DNA of 64,000 nucleotides. Origin: Leptodactylus fallax. Its lineage: Eukaryota; Chordata; Amphibia; Anura; Leptodactylidae. Under the pieces are notes generated by a model. The model saw only the letters and a list, made by a program, of their open reading frames with translations. It was not told where the DNA came from and did no database searches. Positions 48,290-58,704 of this stretch are shown here, piece by piece. The position numbers and the translations under genes were made by a program. The DNA lies in the NCBI GenBank assembly GCA_947044405.1, contig CAMRHE010000358.1:1860001-1924000 (forward strand), written 5' to 3'. Positions within the stretch are counted from its first letter, which is position 1. The number at the start of each line of letters is the position of its first letter.

Positions 48290-49182
48290 AAGCTGGAAAT
48301 GCAACTTTTTTTGTTGCAGAATTTGCTGCGATTTTTTGAGCCAAAGACAAGAATGGCTACAAAAAATAGGAAGCTCTTATACCTCTCCCTTCTGCTCAAT
48401 TCACTCCTGGATTTGGCTCAAAAAGCCGCAGCAAAATCTGCAGCAAAAATAGCTGTGTTTCCAAAATAGAATAGCGGGCCACAGCAAAAAAGCACTGCGG
48501 GAAAAAACACGCTGTATTTTTGCTTCCATTATACCTATAGGGAAACCGCCGGCGTTTCCGTAGGTATAACTGATATACAGCGGGTCCGCTGCGCATATTT
48601 TCCCACACTGTGGGGATAGGATTTGCTATCACTATGCAGTGACTGTAAAACACCGTGTTTTTTTTTCTCACCGCAGGCAAACCATGGCATTTATGTCACG
48701 TGGGGCCCCATCCTTACAGTACCAGAATAGTGAATGAGATTTTGGTTAATCTCATCCACACATTGCTGGAAAAAAAATGCTGCGGAAAAGCTGCATTTTA
48801 AAAACAAACATCTTATTGAAAAACGCAGCATGTCAATTTTTGTTTCAGAATTTGCTGCGGTTTTTTAAGCCAAATCCAGGAATGGGCTGAACAGAATTGA
48901 GAAATTTAAGTGTTTCCTATATATGGAAACCTCTGCGGACTTTCTGCTTCCATTACACCTATAGGGCAATCGCCAGCGTTTCCATACCTATAATTGACAT
49001 GCTGCGATTTCCAAAACCCTAACAGTTTTGGAAATTACAGTGTGTCCACTGCGCATATTTTTTCGCAATGAGTGGATGGGATTCCACTTTCCAGAGACTG
49101 TGAAATGACACGTTTTTTTTTCTGTGGCATTTCCGCCACAGCCAAACCATGGCGTTTATGCTACGTGGGGCCCAGGCCTTAC
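48290..49182. repeat. Cluster of three foldbacks
   Basis: Unit 1, 48290-48460: TTGCAGAATTTGCTGCGATT mirrored by AAGCCGCAGCAAAATCTGC, related to 13796-13950. Unit 2, 48461-48722: AGCGGGCCACAGCAAAAAAG to GTCACGTGGGGCCCC. Unit 3, 48723-49182: CTCATCCACACATTGCTGG to GCTACGTGGGGCCCAGGCC. Units 2 and 3 belong to the CCACGTAGCG family with CCGTAGGTATAA words. Confidence 0.48.
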
Positions 49183-49387
49183 ATACAACTTCAAAATGGA
49201 AACATCAAGTTGTCAATTTATTCATAGATTTCTAGGAAAAACTAGGGAATAGCATAACATTAGTTCTAAGAAAAGATACTCCAGAGTTGTTAAGGTGTGG
49301 GCTATATTAGGTAGCAAGTAAACAATCAGTTTTTGAAATTAATGAGTGGAAGCTAAAAATGGCTAAATGTAAGGCTTTGGGCAGATT

Positions 49388-49475
49388 TGATGAGGACAAA
49401 ATTGTAATGGATAGATGACTATATCAGAACATCTTCAAACTAGCTGGTCTTGTGAGGTGTTGTCCTTCTTACAGT
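49388..49475. repeat. Left flank of the gypsy insertion, paralogous to 60.5 kb
   Basis: This stretch, beginning TGAGGACAAAATTGTAATGG, matches the complement of 60473-60543 closely. After the gypsy element the homology continues at 58095-58170 with the complement of 60395-60468. Confidence 0.75.
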
Positions 49476-50597
49476 TGCGGTGACCAGATGGAAGGCAACG
49501 CTGCAGTTGGGATTGCGGGGTGCAAACAGCGCAGACTTGTCACGGTCTCTGGGCACGAGGGTGCAGCGCTGGTGCTGTCCCACGTTACCACCACTGGTAC
49601 CGGTGATGAGGGGGCTGCACAAATGTTGGTGGTGATTGTTCCCCCGGGGCGCTTCCCCTATACTGTGCCGACTGGTGGTGTTTGGGGCGCCCTGATGTTG
49701 TCGGTGCAGAGTCAGACACAGAAACGGTTGTAAAGTTGAACTTTTACTTCCATGGGTGTGGAGGCACAAATGCTTAAACAGTTTCTTCAATACAAAACAA
49801 CGGGGTACGCCTGGTGACACAGCAAAGTCCTGGGGTGCAGGGTAGACTTGATGAAAGGTGTTCCTAGCCCCTTATACTTCAGTGTTACAGCCCTGAGGTG
49901 CGTCTGGGCTCCTATTTGGCACATAGGAGGATGCCCACCATGATACTAGTACATAATATTCCCCACTCACGTTATGTGGTCCTGATAGCTCAGAGTTTCG
50001 GGGGGCAATAGTCAGGGTGGCAGGATATTCCACAGGTCTGGCCTTGGCCCCTGGATCCTGTGATACTTGCTATGGAGCACGTGTTCCAGAATGTTCTCTC
50101 CACAGTCTCATGCTGACAAGATAATGATGCTTGACTTCCTTCAGGGCGATGGCTAGGCAGACAGGGGACAGGATCTTCTGAATAGCTGAGTATGTCAGCT
50201 CTCCAACCTTCCTGGGCCTGTCTAGGACTTGAGATTCCTGCACTAAACTCACTGCTTTCTTCACAGGACATCACACTTATCTCCTCACCTCCTCCTCCTA
50301 ACACTCCACACTTCTAACTCCTCACACGCAGGACCTTCCTGCAGGGGTGTTACCATGGGGACCCAGTGATCAGCTGACTCCTCCCCTTTTCCCAGGCGAT
50401 GTCCTCCCATTGGACATTTGGTTACTATTCAATCCTATGGGAGGTGTAATGCATGTGTGAGGCTCACTAGGTGGCGCTGTGTTGTGTGAGACTCAGGACC
50501 CCCTGCTATGTCACACAGGCTATGAAGCAACAGGAAATAATACAATGACTACAGAGATCACCCTCAGCCCAGCCATAGCCAGCTCTGGGATGCCACA
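49476..50597 (-). repeat. Gypsy 3-prime LTR
   Basis: 1,122 bp. In element sense it starts TGTGGCATCCCAG and ends CTGGTCACCGCA. It is nearly identical to 56968-58090. Differences noted: 49690 G versus T, one fewer G near 49998 and 50405 G versus A. Confidence 0.93.
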
Positions 50598-50611
50598 TAC
50601 TCCCCCTCTTT
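50598..50611 (-). other. Gypsy polypurine tract
   Basis: Minus-strand AAAGAGGGGGAGTA directly precedes the TGTGGCAT start of the 3-prime LTR. Confidence 0.75.
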
Positions 50612-51179
50612 CACTGAGCCGACCTCGGCGACGGGCTGGGGTGAAGGTGAGAAATGTAACATAACGTTAATAAATACGAATAAAGTGCAAATGTCACTAA
50701 CAGTTTAGAAAAATATAATACTTAGAAACTTGAGGTAAGACCTCCCGGCATAGTCTTGGAATGTCCATGAGAAGTCTGAAGGGTAACGGAGAGATAATTA
50801 AACTCAGACTTATGGAACCTTTTGGCGGTACCATCAGACAGTCCATATAGAAACAACAGTAGTGCAAATGGGTCCAGAGGCTCTCTGGCACAAATTTTGT
50901 GAGTGTCCATTATCATGAGAGTCTCTCTGAGAAACAATAAACAGTCCTTTCTGTAAGGAAGAGTAGGCACTCTAGCACGAATGTCCATACTGCAATGGGG
51001 TAACAGAACTTCCTTGGCTCGGTGAGCCAGGCACTATGGCTTGGATTGTTGCATATAAATGTAAATACTATATTACATGGCAAGATATTATATATATACT
51101 GTATATACACACAGGAAAAACATTAATGTAATCAGAGCAGGAATAACATATATACAGGAGCAGAGACAGTTAACCTCTT
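50612..51179 (-). other. Gypsy 3-prime untranslated segment
   Basis: 568 bp between the pol stop and the polypurine tract. No frame with recognisable content; env is absent. A TATATATACTGTATATAC palindrome lies near 51090. Confidence 0.6.
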
Positions 51180-54100
51180 TTACTCAAGGACAGCCATGGC
51201 ATCACTATAGCGTGTTGGAGGTATGCCTTTTGTGGTACGCTCAGAACGCCTAAGTGGAACGAGATTTGGATCAGGAACAGAGTCACTGAAATCAATTAAA
51301 TCATCTGTCGAAGGGTTCTCTTGCACTAGAGCAATTGGTGGATAACAGCTAAATGGTAGTAGTTTAGGCGCCCACATAAGCTCAGTTAACGTTGGGGGTC
51401 TCTCTTTCGCTTCAGAAGGTGACAAGATCTCTGTACTCGTTGTCTCAGCTGGGGTCACCTCTGTGGGTAGTCCTTCTTTAAGGCACAGCTTCAGACGGTT
51501 TCGGTGTACTACTTGGGGCTGTCTCCCAGGTTTAGAGATCTCATACACGTCGGATTCAGGATATGGTATGGAGATGACACTGTATGGTTCTTTCTCCCAG
51601 AATGGATCCAATTTCCCATTCCGATGGTTATTCCTTAACCATACACGGTCGCCAACTTTCAGGGGCGCTGCATGGGCGCGATGGTTGTAATCCTCCTGTT
51701 GTCTCCTACGAACCTCATCCATGCGCGTTTCAACTATCTCTTTAGCTTCCTCCATACGTCGGCGGTGTTCAACAACCCAGTCTGTTATGGGTAGTGGATT
51801 GATGGTGTCAGGGACCTTCACACCAAGGGTTAAGTCTGAAGGAAGTTGACCTTGTCTTCCAAACATTAGATAAAATGGTGCATATCCCGTAGATGTTTGG
51901 GGTGTGTTGTTGTAAATATAGGCCAAGTCCTTGATACGCTCAGGCCACTCAACACCAGGTGTAACTGCGGCTGTTCTTAGCATGCCGATGATCACTTGAT
52001 TTGCCTTCTCGCACATACCATTCCCTTGAGGGTGATACGCTGTGGTTCGCAACTTCTTGCAGTCTTGGAACTGACACAGCTCACGGAACAATTGGGATTC
52101 AAACGCCGATCCACGGTCGGTGAGGATATGCTCAGGACAACCGTAATGGCGGACAAACTCTGCGTAGAAGGTCTCAGCCGTAGTTCTTGCTGTAAGATCT
52201 CTGACAGGCACAATGACAAGGAACTTGGAGTAATGATCCACCATTGTCAGAGCGTAGCTGTAGCCGGAACGTGTGGGACCCAACTTCACATGGTCCAGAG
52301 CAACAATTTCACACGGCTTTTGAGTCTTAATTGGATGTAGAGGGGCCTTCTGATCTTTTCGACCTTCCTTGGTGATACTACAGGCGGGACACTCTCGGCA
52401 CCAACTCTCAATGTCACTCCTCATCCCAACCCAATAGAAGCGACGACGGATGGTAGCTTCGGTCTTTTGTACCCCGAAGTGACCGGATCTGTCATGATAC
52501 GCCTCAAGTATCATCTGTGCGTCTCTTCTTGGTACGAGGATCTGATGAAGCCTTTCACCTGTGACAGGATCAAGAGTGTTTCTAAGTAGAAGGCCTCGTT
52601 GGACAAACAGGCGCTTCCTCTGTCGCCAAAGGCGTTTTAATTCCACGTCATGAAGACCTCTCTTTACACGGGTTGGTATTCTTCCTGTAAGCAGGAAATC
52701 TGACAATTCTCCTAAAACTCTGCTCTCTTCTTGGAACGTTTTCCACAGAGATGGCTCCTGGAGGGATTCGGCAGCTGTTTTCGCCAGAGATTCTCCTTCT
52801 ACAGGGACACCAATAGCAACCTGTTGGGCAAACTTGATGTAGAATGGTGGCATCTCCACCTCTTCCCAGATGTCTTCTCGGGGTGGTTCTTCTCCCACAG
52901 GCAACCTTGAGAGTGCATCAGCGTTAGCGTTGGACTTGCCACTGCGATACTTGACAGAGAACTTGTAATTCGCGAGTCTTGAGGCCCACCGTTGTTCAAG
53001 GGCTCCCAGTCGAGCAGTGTCCAGATGCGCCAACGGATTGTTATCTGTGTACACGGTAAAGGGTGTGGCAGCCAGGTAGTCTTTAAACTTCTCTGTCACG
53101 GCCCAGACAAGCGCCAGAAGTTCGAGTTTGAAAGAACTATAGTTCTGGTCGTTCTTCTCCGCGCCTCTCAGACTCCTGCTGGCGTAGGCGATGACTCGCT
53201 CTTTGTTGTCCTGAACCTGGGACAACACTGCACCCAAACCTTGGTGACTTGCATCTGTGTACAAGCGGAATGGCTGACTGTAGTCGGGATAGGCTAGAAT
53301 TGGTGGTTGCGTCAGAAGTGCTTTAAGCGCTTGAAAGGCTTCCTCTTGACGCGCTGTCCAGTCTACCGGAAGCTTTCGGTTGTAGTTTTCTCTGGGACAA
53401 CCGCGCAACAACTCATTCAGAGGCTCGGCTACTTGGGCGAAGTGTGGTATGAAACGCCGGTAGTAACCTGCGAATCCAAGGAAGCTTCGGACTTCTTTGA
53501 CGGTAGTTGGTCTTCGCCAGTTCTGGACTACAGTGATCTTTTCAGGATCAGGTTGGACGCCTTGTGCGCTCACGACATGCCCAAGGTAGTGAACTTGGGG
53601 TTTCAACAGGTAGCACTTGGAGGGCTTCACCTTTAGGCCGTGCTGTATAATTACCTTGAATACCTCGGACAGGTGACGAAGGTGTTCTTGGTATGTCCGG
53701 GAGAATACAATAACATCGTCCAGGTACAGTAGCACACTCTGGAAATTCTCATGGCCGAGGCACCTCTCCATAAGCCGTTGGAATGTGGCTGGGGCATTAC
53801 ATAGCCCAAATGGCATACTATTGAATTCAAAGAGTCCCATCGGGGTCGTAAACGCAGTCTTTTCACGATCTTCAGGCGCCATAGGGACTTGCCAGTATCC
53901 ACTGGTTAAGTCCAGGGTCGAGAAACAGGTAGCTGATCCCAAAGCCGTTAGAGATTCCTCAATCCGCGGCAATGGGTATGCGTCTTTGTGCGTGATGTTG
54001 TTGAGTTTACGATAGTCCACACAAAATCGTAGGGTTCCGTCTTTCTTCTTGACAAGGACTAGCGGGGCTGCCCAGGGGCTGTTACTCTCCCGGATGACAT

Positions 54101-55247
54101 CAGCATCTCGCATCTCTTGGATCAACTTTTTCACCGGTTGGTACATCGCGGGTGGTATTGGACGGTGACGCTCCTTGATTGGATGGTGGTCGCCAGTCAG
54201 AATGCGATGTTGTATGGTCGTGGTCTTACCAAAGTCCAATGGGTGTTTGCTGAATGCCTGTTGGTAACGCTTGGCCACATTGCGAACCCCATTGATGTGC
54301 TCTATAGGGGTATTGGCGTCTCCCACGTTCAATTCATCCCACCAGGACTTCGTGGCTCCATTCTGAATGTTCTCAGCAGCTTGGGTGGAACGCTGTGTGG
54401 CGGTAGAATCACCAGAGAGAATGTCTTCTGGTGCTAACCGGTGTAGCAGGGCCACAGAGTGGAACTTGTGGAGGTTCACGGGAGCATCGCCCAAGTTGAC
54501 TAAGCGGACAGGAACACGTCCATTGGAAACTGTGACAAGGCTGCGGGCAGCCATGACAAGTGGTTGGCCATCTACCTGTATGGGTTGTAGCAAGGCCTCG
54601 TAGTCCTGATTTTCTATGCCCCGACGGGCACGGCACCACACCATAGTTTCTGTTCCAGGCTGTAGGGTTACTGGACGGGAATCTTGGATCCGGACTCGAC
54701 CAATTTCACCTTGTTTGTTGGCGAACTTGTGCTGGGCATTGAGTACACGAATGGCCCGCTGAATGGTCTGCTGGTCACTGGGAGAAGCTGTAAGGAGAGA
54801 GGCATGCAAGGCATCCAACACTTCTGCAAAGCAATGGCGTAAAACATTCATGCCTAATATTACAACTGCAAACCTATCATCCTCTACATCAGTGACAATT
54901 ACACCCTGTCTAGGCAGTTTCAAGTCCCCAATCTGGATAGTGGGTTCCCAATAACCCTGCTGTGGTATGGGCTGTCCATTGCTGGCACACAGATTTATCC
55001 ATGTGTCAGGTGTTCTATTCAACACACCTAAATCCCAATGTTCAAGGAACACCTGCTTGCGCAGGGTTGTTACCTGAGATCCAGTGTCCACCAACGCTGT
55101 CAGAGGGACGCCGTTCACCCGGATTGTGATGTGTGGGCAGGCTGAGACGAAGCGTGACAATGGCACTGAAGATTCACCTGGGCCCTTCTTCTTTCCTCCC
55201 GAGGGGCGGCCCGCTGCCTCGGGGGTGGCCCGTTTAACTGAAAACAC
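51180..55247 (-). CDS. pol: Gypsy pol polyprotein (PR-RT-RH-IN)
   Basis: An open frame of 1,355 residues, probably expressed as a gag-pol fusion by -1 frameshifting, since the first codon is GTG inside gag. Protease: VDTGS at D54. RT about 385-545: FSTLDLTSGYW, MPFGLCNAPATFQ and catalytic YLDD (508-511). RNase H: YTDAS (D664), E709, YTDNN (D734) and NADALSR (D777). Integrase: zinc-binding H918, H923, C950, C953, then D985, D1044 and E1080 (DD35E). A GPY/F-like GKLDPFWEKEPY lies near 1200, with a tail LRRSERTTKGIPPTRYSD. No chromodomain is seen. All catalytic residues are present, so activity is plausible. Confidence 0.93.
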   Translation of the reverse strand: MFSVKRATPEAAGRPSGGKKKGPGESSVPLSRFVSACPHITIRVNGVPLTALVDTGSQVTTLRKQVFLEHWDLGVLNRTPDTWINLCASNGQPIPQQGYWEPTIQIGDLKLPRQGVIVTDVEDDRFAVVILGMNVLRHCFAEVLDALHASLLTASPSDQQTIQRAIRVLNAQHKFANKQGEIGRVRIQDSRPVTLQPGTETMVWCRARRGIENQDYEALLQPIQVDGQPLVMAARSLVTVSNGRVPVRLVNLGDAPVNLHKFHSVALLHRLAPEDILSGDSTATQRSTQAAENIQNGATKSWWDELNVGDANTPIEHINGVRNVAKRYQQAFSKHPLDFGKTTTIQHRILTGDHHPIKERHRPIPPAMYQPVKKLIQEMRDADVIRESNSPWAAPLVLVKKKDGTLRFCVDYRKLNNITHKDAYPLPRIEESLTALGSATCFSTLDLTSGYWQVPMAPEDREKTAFTTPMGLFEFNSMPFGLCNAPATFQRLMERCLGHENFQSVLLYLDDVIVFSRTYQEHLRHLSEVFKVIIQHGLKVKPSKCYLLKPQVHYLGHVVSAQGVQPDPEKITVVQNWRRPTTVKEVRSFLGFAGYYRRFIPHFAQVAEPLNELLRGCPRENYNRKLPVDWTARQEEAFQALKALLTQPPILAYPDYSQPFRLYTDASHQGLGAVLSQVQDNKERVIAYASRSLRGAEKNDQNYSSFKLELLALVWAVTEKFKDYLAATPFTVYTDNNPLAHLDTARLGALEQRWASRLANYKFSVKYRSGKSNANADALSRLPVGEEPPREDIWEEVEMPPFYIKFAQQVAIGVPVEGESLAKTAAESLQEPSLWKTFQEESRVLGELSDFLLTGRIPTRVKRGLHDVELKRLWRQRKRLFVQRGLLLRNTLDPVTGERLHQILVPRRDAQMILEAYHDRSGHFGVQKTEATIRRRFYWVGMRSDIESWCRECPACSITKEGRKDQKAPLHPIKTQKPCEIVALDHVKLGPTRSGYSYALTMVDHYSKFLVIVPVRDLTARTTAETFYAEFVRHYGCPEHILTDRGSAFESQLFRELCQFQDCKKLRTTAYHPQGNGMCEKANQVIIGMLRTAAVTPGVEWPERIKDLAYIYNNTPQTSTGYAPFYLMFGRQGQLPSDLTLGVKVPDTINPLPITDWVVEHRRRMEEAKEIVETRMDEVRRRQQEDYNHRAHAAPLKVGDRVWLRNNHRNGKLDPFWEKEPYSVISIPYPESDVYEISKPGRQPQVVHRNRLKLCLKEGLPTEVTPAETTSTEILSPSEAKERPPTLTELMWAPKLLPFSCYPPIALVQENPSTDDLIDFSDSVPDPNLVPLRRSERTTKGIPPTRYSDAMAVLE

Positions 55248-56203
55248 TGAGGCCTGGTGTGTCCATATCTATGGCAATAGCTACAGTATGGCCTCTCACT
55301 CTGCGGAGGTTTCACTGAAGACGGACGTCTGGGCGGCGACTCAGGTGAGATGTTGAGACTTCGCAAAGGATCACTGGACGATGAAGACGGCTGGGTCAGA
55401 CGATCTAGACGGACGGTGATCTGTTCCATGGCACGGGTCAGATGATCCACTCGGGCCAGAAGGTCATCTCTGGAGTCTGCTGGTGTAGTCTGCGCAGTTT
55501 GGGCAGCAGGTGAGGTACCCAGAGGTAGTGACAGGACAACTGGAGCGATGCTTGTTGAGGGTCCAGGTGAGGGAGCACAGATGACTGGGCTCGGCTGGGG
55601 CTGCTCCTGTCCCAAGACCTGGATGGCAAGGGCCTTGAAGTCAGCAAATGTGATGCTGGGATGTTGTGCAGCAAGCATTCGCAACTGACTCTGGAGCAAT
55701 GTGGTACCCGCCCCTTCTATGAAGCGGTCAAGCAAGATTTTATCAGAGTCCACATTTTCACGTGGATCCACTTGCACCACAGCTCTGAACGCCTCTTGGA
55801 GGGATAAAGCATAGTCCCGCAGGGTCTCACCAGGTAGTTGTCGTCTGGAAAAGAAGCGCATCTTTACCTCGGAGACAGATCGCACATCAAAGTTCACCTG
55901 GAGTTTGTCCAGAATTTGCCCAGGGGTTCTTTTGTCAGAGGCAGGCCAGGATTTGACCTCCCTAGCTGCAGCACCCTCAAGCTGGCCCAGCAGGATCTGT
56001 ATCTGCTGTTCTGTATTCAGAGGATAGAACTGGAAGAGAGACAGCATCTTCTCACGAAAGTCCCTGAGGGTATGCGCCTCCCCTTTGTAGCGCGGCAGCC
56101 ATGGTGCGCCAGGGTAAAATGGCATGGAGAATGGTAGGCTGCTCGCCATGGGCACTGCTGGATCACTAGAAACAGATGGCACAATGTCACTTTGCTCAGT
56201 CAT
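55115..56203 (-). CDS. gag: Gypsy gag
   Basis: A 362-residue intact frame beginning MTEQSD. Residues about 30-200 form a helical Gag/capsid region with PWLPRYKGE, FREKMLSLF and LPGETLRDYALSLQEAFRAV, typical of vertebrate gypsy Gag. A Pro/Ser-rich linker follows, then a predicted coiled coil (LLARVDHLTRAMEQITVRLD). One CCHC zinc knuckle, CSYCHRYGHTRPQC, lies at about 307-320. The final 41 residues overlap pol. The protein would assemble particles and package element RNA. Confidence 0.9.
   Translation of the reverse strand: MTEQSDIVPSVSSDPAVPMASSLPFSMPFYPGAPWLPRYKGEAHTLRDFREKMLSLFQFYPLNTEQQIQILLGQLEGAAAREVKSWPASDKRTPGQILDKLQVNFDVRSVSEVKMRFFSRRQLPGETLRDYALSLQEAFRAVVQVDPRENVDSDKILLDRFIEGAGTTLLQSQLRMLAAQHPSITFADFKALAIQVLGQEQPQPSPVICAPSPGPSTSIAPVVLSLPLGTSPAAQTAQTTPADSRDDLLARVDHLTRAMEQITVRLDRLTQPSSSSSDPLRSLNISPESPPRRPSSVKPPQSERPYCSYCHRYGHTRPQCFQLNGPPPRQRAAPREERRRAQVNLQCHCHASSQPAHTSQSG
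55198..55238 (-). promoter_or_regulatory. Candidate -1 ribosomal frameshift signal
   Basis: The slippery heptamer GTTAAAC at 55238-55232 is in phase with gag (G TTA AAC), so slipping back one base gives the pol frame. After an 8-nt spacer, CCCGAGG (55223-55217) pairs perfectly with CCTCGGG (55204-55198) around a 12-nt loop. The site lies just after the zinc knuckle. GUUAAAC is a known -1 heptamer in arteriviruses. Confidence 0.6.
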
Positions 56204-56941
56204 GTTGTTGGCAGGTATGACTGAAATTAGGTCGCCGTCTCTTTAAGAAACTCAACTGCTTGCTGGCAGGGAATGGAGACTACAACTTGGAATGCTGTCC
56301 CTTTAAGAATGCTGTAGCTATTAACAGAGTCACTGTGATGCAGGCTGACGGTGTGCTCCCCCTCTTTAATGGTGGCACTCCCCACGGACACTGTACACGG
56401 AAAACACTCGCTGGGGCCGTGGGAGGACTGAAGACAAGGACAGGGAGGCACAGTACTCACTGACAGCAACTGCAGCGTGGACCAGAGATCAGCGGTGCAC
56501 AGCAGGGACGGTGATGCGGCACCGGAGAGTCAGAAATGGCGCTGGCACGTTCGCCTTTCACTTTCTTGTATGGGTGCGCTGGAGCATTGCGCTCAGCATT
56601 CTGGGCTCTCCTAAGATGGCGGCAGATGGGTCTCCTGGCCTCATGGGCAGTGCTAAAAATCTCCCGCACTTTTGCAAGGTACAGTTAACCCTTTGTGGGC
56701 GTTCTTACACAGCGATGTGGCGCAGCAAACAAGTCCTGGGCGTTTTAACTCTTCCAGGGCTGTAACACACTGAGAGGACAGTCTTTAGGGCTTACTTCAG
56801 GGGTATAGGGCTCCCCCTCTTTGTGGCAAGCACTCTCAGGGAATAAACTTGATCTTAGCAAAGTCCACAATAAAGACCGATGCTCTGGAGACAATTTGGC
56901 GCACTTTTCGTGGCGACTTTCTCAAAATGGCACACACCCGT
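56204..56941 (-). other. Gypsy 5-prime leader
   Basis: About 740 bp between primer site and gag ATG. Contains short frames only and presumably the packaging signal. GC-richer than the surrounding genome. Confidence 0.6.
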
Positions 56942-56959
56942 ATACTGTTCGTGACGCCA
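56942..56959 (-). other. Gypsy primer-binding site
   Basis: Eight bases after the 5-prime LTR, TGGCGTCACGAACAG starts the site. The 15 bases fit the 3-prime end of a tRNA-Ser(CGA) isodecoder ending CTGTTCGTGACG-CCA as I recall it. Identity of the tRNA is inference. Confidence 0.6.
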
Positions 56960-56967
56960 GTTTTTCT

Positions 56968-58090
56968 TGCGGTGACCAGATGGAAGGCAACGCTGCAGTT
57001 GGGATTGCGGGGTGCAAACAGCGCAGACTTGTCACGGTCTCTGGGCACGAGGGTGCAGCGCTGGTGCTGTCCCACGTTACCACCACTGGTACCGGTGATG
57101 AGGGGGCTGCACAAATGTTGGTGGTGATTGTTCCCCCGGGGCGCTTCCCCTATACTGTGCCGACTGGTGGTGTTTGGGGCTCCCTGATGTTGTCGGTGCA
57201 GAGTCAGACACAGAAACGGTTGTAAAGTTGAACTTTTACTTCCATGGGTGTGGAGGCACAAATGCTTAAACAGTTTCTTCAATACAAAACAACGGGGTAC
57301 GCCTGGTGACACAGCAAAGTCCTGGGGTGCAGGGTAGACTTGATGAAAGGTGTTCCTAGCCCCTTATACTTCAGTGTTACAGCCCTGAGGTGCGTCTGGG
57401 CTCCTATTTGGCACATAGGAGGATGCCCACCATGATACTAGTACATAATATTCCCCACTCACGTTATGTGGTCCTGATAGCTCAGAGTTTCGGGGGGGCA
57501 ATAGTCAGGGTGGCAGGATATTCCACAGGTCTGGCCTTGGCCCCTGGATCCTGTGATACTTGCTATGGAGCACGTGTTCCAGAATGTTCTCTCCACAGTC
57601 TCATGCTGACAAGATAATGATGCTTGACTTCCTTCAGGGCGATGGCTAGGCAGACAGGGGACAGGATCTTCTGAATAGCTGAGTATGTCAGCTCTCCAAC
57701 CTTCCTGGGCCTGTCTAGGACTTGAGATTCCTGCACTAAACTCACTGCTTTCTTCACAGGACATCACACTTATCTCCTCACCTCCTCCTCCTAACACTCC
57801 ACACTTCTAACTCCTCACACGCAGGACCTTCCTGCAGGGGTGTTACCATGGGGACCCAGTGATCAGCTGACTCCTCCCCTTTTCCCAGGCGATGTCCTCC
57901 CATTAGACATTTGGTTACTATTCAATCCTATGGGAGGTGTAATGCATGTGTGAGGCTCACTAGGTGGCGCTGTGTTGTGTGAGACTCAGGACCCCCTGCT
58001 ATGTCACACAGGCTATGAAGCAACAGGAAATAATACAATGACTACAGAGATCACCCTCAGCCCAGCCATAGCCAGCTCTGGGATGCCACA
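56968..58090 (-). repeat. Gypsy 5-prime LTR
   Basis: 1,123 bp, nearly identical to 49476-50597. Right neighbour CAGTGG carries the 4-bp duplication CAGT (58091-58094; left copy 49472-49475). The open frame 56836-57312 seen here recurs in the other LTR only because the LTRs are copies. Confidence 0.93.
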
Positions 58091-58094
58091 CAGT

Positions 58095-58704
58095 GGTTAG
58101 TAGCTATTTAAGACCAAGGCCCCATGTGGCATTTTACAGTCACTTTTACAGTCTAGCGAATCCCATCCACACATTGCGAAAAAATACACACAGCAGACAC
58201 ACTGCAGCATGTCAATTCTACCTACGTAAACGCCAGCGGTTTCCGTATAGGTATGATGGAAGCAGAGAGTCCGGAGAGGTTTCACTTTCTGTGAAAGCAC
58301 TGCGGGAAAAACCGCGATACGTTGCTGCATTGGATTTTCCCGCAGCGCTTTTTTGCTGCGACCCACTACGTGGGGCCTTAGCCTAAAAGTGGTCCAAGGA
58401 ATTTTTTGGAGCTGATTTTGAGGCAGATTCTGAATTCAGAATTCTAGCGAATCCCATCCACACATTGCAGAAAAATACCCGCAGTGGAAAAGTGTTACCG
58501 TTTTGGAAATCGCAGCATGTTAATTATACCTACAGAAACGCTGATTGTTTCCCTATAGGCATAATTGAAGCAGAAAGTTTGCAGAGGAAAACTCTGTGAA
58601 CTTTCTGTGAAAAGCACTGCAGGTAAAACCATGGTGCGTTTCTACCTCGTTTTTTCCCGCAGGACTTTTTTGCTGCGGCCTGCTATGTGGGGCCATAGCC
58701 TACA
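58095..58704. repeat. Two foldbacks, CCACGTAGCG family
   Basis: Unit 1, 58110-58384: AAGGCCCCATGTGGCATTTT to CCCACTACGTGGGGCCTTAG. Unit 2, about 58440-58702: GAATCCCATCCACACATTGC to CCTGCTATGTGGGGCCATAG. They share TACCTACG...GGTATGAT words and the CGCAGCGCTTTTTTGCTGCG palindrome. Confidence 0.5.

Larger units (their letters stand above)
49476..58090 (-). mobile_element. Complete Ty3/gypsy LTR retrotransposon
   Basis: An 8.6-kb element on the minus strand: 5-prime LTR 56968-58090, primer site, leader, gag 56203-55115, pol 55247-51180 in the -1 frame, polypurine tract and 3-prime LTR 49476-50597. Domain order protease-RT-RNase H-integrase is the standard gypsy order. A 4-bp duplication CAGT flanks it. 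The LTRs differ by two substitutions and one G in a G-run by eye, and both coding frames are open, so it is young and could be autonomous. No env is present. Confidence 0.93.

Noticed and set aside
49440..50304. Open frames repeated at 49440-50304 and 56836-57797
   Set aside because: They recur because they lie in the two nearly identical LTRs; they have no domain and are antisense or non-coding.
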